Assembly: GCA_023132135.1 (NCBI GenBank)
Contig: JAGLYR010000300.1
Coordinates: forward strand, 1 to 7,843
Origin: Candidatus Eiseniibacteriota bacterium
Lineage (GTDB): Bacteria > Arandabacterota > Arandabacteria > JAGLYR01
Direction of reading: 5' to 3'
Length of the DNA: 7,843 nucleotides
The notes under the pieces were generated by a model. That model worked only from the letters and a program-made list of their open reading frames with translations. It made no database searches and was not told where the DNA came from. Within the stretch, counting starts at the first letter, position 1. Every line of letters begins with the position of its first letter. Position numbers and translations under genes: made by a program. Positions 5,407 through 7,843 of this stretch are shown one piece after another.

Positions 5407-7791
5407 GTGAGACACTTGATAATTGTTTCGAGCATCCTCCTGCTCGCCGCGCCCGTGTCCGGCGCCGTCGTCGAACACACCTACTCCTTCGACACGCCCC
5501 GGATCGTGACCACCGGCGGGTATCATCTCATCACCTTTGACGGCACCTACCCCGCGGGGAAACTCGGGGGGCCGATGCTCCCGTTCCAGGGTGCGGAGAT
5601 TCTGCTGCCTCCGGGAGAAGCCGTTGACTGGATCGAGATCCAGAGATGCAACCCGGCCACCCTGGATGGATCCTTCCGGCTGTTTCCTCAGCAACCGGTC
5701 CGACCCCTCTCCGAACCAGGCGCGACGGAGTTCCTGATCGACAGCACCGTCTATGGCAGCGACGTTCGCCTGCCGGAGGACATGGCCCCCGCCTTCAGTA
5801 CTCACTACGCCAATGGGATATCCATCGCTGTCGGGGCTTTCACCCCCATGACTTACATTCCCGGATCGGGGACGGTCACGTACTACCAATCCGTCACTGT
5901 ACGTGTCCATACCGAATCGACCATGGAATCCCGCCGCGCTCTGGAGATGCTGCCTACCTCGGAGAGGGTTCTGGAAGCAGCCGCGGCTCGCACGGACAAC
6001 CCCAAGGCGCTGACCTCCTACGCGCCCCGATCCACCGACGGCGAGTACGACTACCTCATCATCACGAAGAACACCTACGTTGACGATTTCCAGCCCCTGG
6101 CGGATTTCCATACCCGTCGCGGGATCCGGACGGAAATCAAGACCGTGGAATTCATCGACTCCAACTACTCGGGCGTGGATGCGGCGGACCGGGTCCGGGC
6201 CTGCATCATCTACGAGTACCAGAACCACGGAATCCAGTGGGTTCTGCTTGGAGGAGACGCGGACGGTGAACACGACGACCCGTCCGGAAAGGTGGTTCCC
6301 TACCGGGGCCTCTACTGCGGCGTGCAGTCTTCATCCTTCTACGAAGATTACCACATCCCTTCGGACTGCTACTTCGCCGGACTCGATGGCAACTGGAACA
6401 ACGATGGGGACAACCGCTGGGGTGAGCCCGGGGAGGAGGATTTCTATGGCGAGGTGGCCGTTGCCCGAGCCCCCGTGGACTGCGAAGCGGAAATCGCGAA
6501 CTTCATCACCAAGACCACCCGGTACCAGAGCGAACCGGTATCCGCCGAGGTGAGAGACGTTCTGCTCCTCGGAGAATACCTCTGGGCGGACCCCCTCACC
6601 TGGGGCGGCGACTACATGGACGAGCTGGATGGGGTCTGCACGAACAACGGCTTCACGACCCAGGGAATCCCCACTTCCTACCCAATCCAGAGACTCTATG
6701 ACAAGACCACCGGATGGGATGAATGGGACCTGATGGCCACCGTCAACAGCGGCCTCCACTTCATCCACCATCTGGGCCACTCAAACACGTGGTACACGAT
6801 GAAGATGTGGGACACCGACGTCACAGACGTCAACTTCACCAACAACGGCATCGACCACAGCTACTGCATCGTCTTCACCCAGGGATGCCTGGGCGGAGCG
6901 TTCGACAACTACTACGGGGGCGACTGGTACTCGGACGACTGCATTGCCGAGGACATGCTCTCCATCAACCACTACGCCGCGGCCGTGATCGCCAACTCCC
7001 GGTACGGGTGGTTTACCGAGGGGACCACCAACGGTCCGTCGCAGCACTTTCACCGGGAATTCGCGGATGCGCTCTACGGCGAGGGGATCACGACCCTGGG
7101 CGGAGCGATCACCCGCTGCAAAGCCGAGACCGCTCCATTTGTTGATCTCCCGGATGAGTACGAGCCCGGCGCGCACCGCTGGTGCTTCTACTGCAGCAAC
7201 GCCATGGGCGATGCGGCCATGGATTTGTGGACGGATACTCCGGGCAATCCGGCAGTGAACGCGCCGGAGAGTGTGGACCGGTACGCGGCGTCCGTGACCG
7301 TCGAGACCGGTGTGGAAGGAGCACTGGCGGCTCTTTCCTGGGATGGGACTCTCTACGGGCGCGCGTACGCGGGACCGTCGGGAGATGCAGAGGTGGTGTT
7401 CAGCGAGTTGATTGAAATGCTCGATGAGCTGGATCTCGTCGTCACCGCCCACAACTACCTGGCGCATGAGGGGACGATTCTGGTGACGGATTTTGCGGCC
7501 GCCTCCAACGAGGCCTCACTGGAAGTAGATTGGGCTCTTGCACCCTGCACGCCCAACCCGTTCTCGCGCGAGACCGCTATCCAGTACTCGATCCGGAGCG
7601 AGTCGGATGTTTCCATCCGGATCTTCGATGTCGAGGGACGCACTGTGGCCCGTCTCATCGACGGCCCCCAGTCAGCCGGACGCCATCAGGTTGTGTGGAA
7701 GCCCTATGAGCGCGTCGCTCCCGGGATCTATTTCTGCGAATTGCGGGCTGGAGAGTTCAGGGCGGTGAGGAAGTTGCTGATGGTGAGATAG
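5407..7791 (+). CDS. secreted gingipain-family (C25) cysteine protease with C-terminal sorting-type domain
   Basis: Secreted cysteine endopeptidase of 794 residues, related to the gingipains. Residues 1-20 are a short signal peptide (VRHL, then a hydrophobic run ending PVSGA). Residues about 21-205 form a pro-region with the GGPMLP and LPPGEAV motifs common in C25 propeptides. The catalytic domain runs from YDYLIIT near 214 to about 612 (NAMGDAAMDLW). The likely catalytic dyad is His458 in HHLGHSN and Cys494 in TQGCLGG; their 36-residue spacing is close to the 33 of RgpB. Residues about 613-700 resemble the Ig-like domain that follows the gingipain catalytic domain. Residues about 712-794 are a FlgD-Ig / type IX-like tail with TPNPF at 715-719 and RKLLMVR at the end. 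The protein has 14 cysteines. Its own promoter lies just upstream. Arg, Lys or other cleavage preference cannot be read from the sequence. GTG 5407 was chosen for its ribosome binding site and clean signal peptide. Confidence 0.92.
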   Translation: MRHLIIVSSILLLAAPVSGAVVEHTYSFDTPRIVTTGGYHLITFDGTYPAGKLGGPMLPFQGAEILLPPGEAVDWIEIQRCNPATLDGSFRLFPQQPVRPLSEPGATEFLIDSTVYGSDVRLPEDMAPAFSTHYANGISIAVGAFTPMTYIPGSGTVTYYQSVTVRVHTESTMESRRALEMLPTSERVLEAAAARTDNPKALTSYAPRSTDGEYDYLIITKNTYVDDFQPLADFHTRRGIRTEIKTVEFIDSNYSGVDAADRVRACIIYEYQNHGIQWVLLGGDADGEHDDPSGKVVPYRGLYCGVQSSSFYEDYHIPSDCYFAGLDGNWNNDGDNRWGEPGEEDFYGEVAVARAPVDCEAEIANFITKTTRYQSEPVSAEVRDVLLLGEYLWADPLTWGGDYMDELDGVCTNNGFTTQGIPTSYPIQRLYDKTTGWDEWDLMATVNSGLHFIHHLGHSNTWYTMKMWDTDVTDVNFTNNGIDHSYCIVFTQGCLGGAFDNYYGGDWYSDDCIAEDMLSINHYAAAVIANSRYGWFTEGTTNGPSQHFHREFADALYGEGITTLGGAITRCKAETAPFVDLPDEYEPGAHRWCFYCSNAMGDAAMDLWTDTPGNPAVNAPESVDRYAASVTVETGVEGALAALSWDGTLYGRAYAGPSGDAEVVFSELIEMLDELDLVVTAHNYLAHEGTILVTDFAAASNEASLEVDWALAPCTPNPFSRETAIQYSIRSESDVSIRIFDVEGRTVARLIDGPQSAGRHQVVWKPYERVAPGIYFCELRAGEFRAVRKLLMVR

Positions 7792-7843
7792 TAAGATAGT
7801 ATCATATGACCCCTTGGAGGGACCCATTTTCATATGCACGCTG
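7774..7843 (+). promoter_or_regulatory. possible control region and start of a further gene, cut by the window
   Basis: After the C25 stop the sequence becomes A+T-richer. TTGCTG at 7774-7779 and TAGTAT at 7797-7802 lie exactly 17 bases apart but match the consensus poorly (3 and 4 of 6). GGAGGGA at 7816-7822 precedes ATG 7834 by 11 bases, which is longer than ideal. CATATG occurs at 7803-7808 and 7831-7836. Only three codons remain, so no gene can be claimed. No convincing terminator hairpin was found after the C25 gene. Confidence 0.2.

Noticed and set aside
7809-7830. Hairpin CCCT-TGG-AGGG followed by ATTTT as a terminator of the C25 gene
   Set aside because: The stem is only 4 base pairs, and the T run is short and separated from the stem by six bases.

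Overview
The window is a G+C-rich bacterial segment (about 60% by eye) with three large genes, all on the + strand. They are a secreted subtilisin-family (S8) protease, a very large membrane protein joining a UbiA-type prenyltransferase to a TPR array, and a secreted gingipain-family (C25) cysteine protease. Both proteases have a signal peptide, a pro-region and a C-terminal FlgD-Ig / type IX-sorting-like beta domain ending in a basic strand (RKVILLK and RKLLMVR). This tail plus the protease pairing points to a Gram-negative member of the FCB superphylum or a nearby uncultured lineage such as Candidatus Eisenbacteria or Krumholzibacteriota. That placement rests on protein style only, as there is no rRNA or marker gene here.

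Layout. Bases 1-328 are non-coding: short repeats at 1-190, then a sigma70-like promoter (243-272) and a strong ribosome binding site. The S8 protease occupies 329-2731. After a 39-base gap with no visible terminator comes the UbiA-TPR gene (2771-5296), so the two are probably co-transcribed. Bases 5297-5406 hold a good extended -10 promoter (5324-5352) and a ribosome binding site for the C25 protease (5407-7791). The last 52 bases are A+T-richer and may begin the control region of a gene beyond the window. All three genes appear to start with GTG behind purine-rich Shine-Dalgarno sequences.

How they may work together. The two proteases look like surface or secreted enzymes for protein degradation, exported across the inner membrane by Sec and then carried or anchored by a sorting system that reads their related C-terminal domains. 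Their promoters share a G.GATATACT block at nearly the same distance from the start codon. The middle gene is the unusual one: six extra N-terminal membrane segments, a complete nine-segment UbiA domain with both Asp-rich motifs, and seven regular 34-residue TPR units. The positive-inside rule puts the TPR array in the periplasm. A role in lipid modification, anchoring or export of the neighbouring proteins is possible but only inferred.
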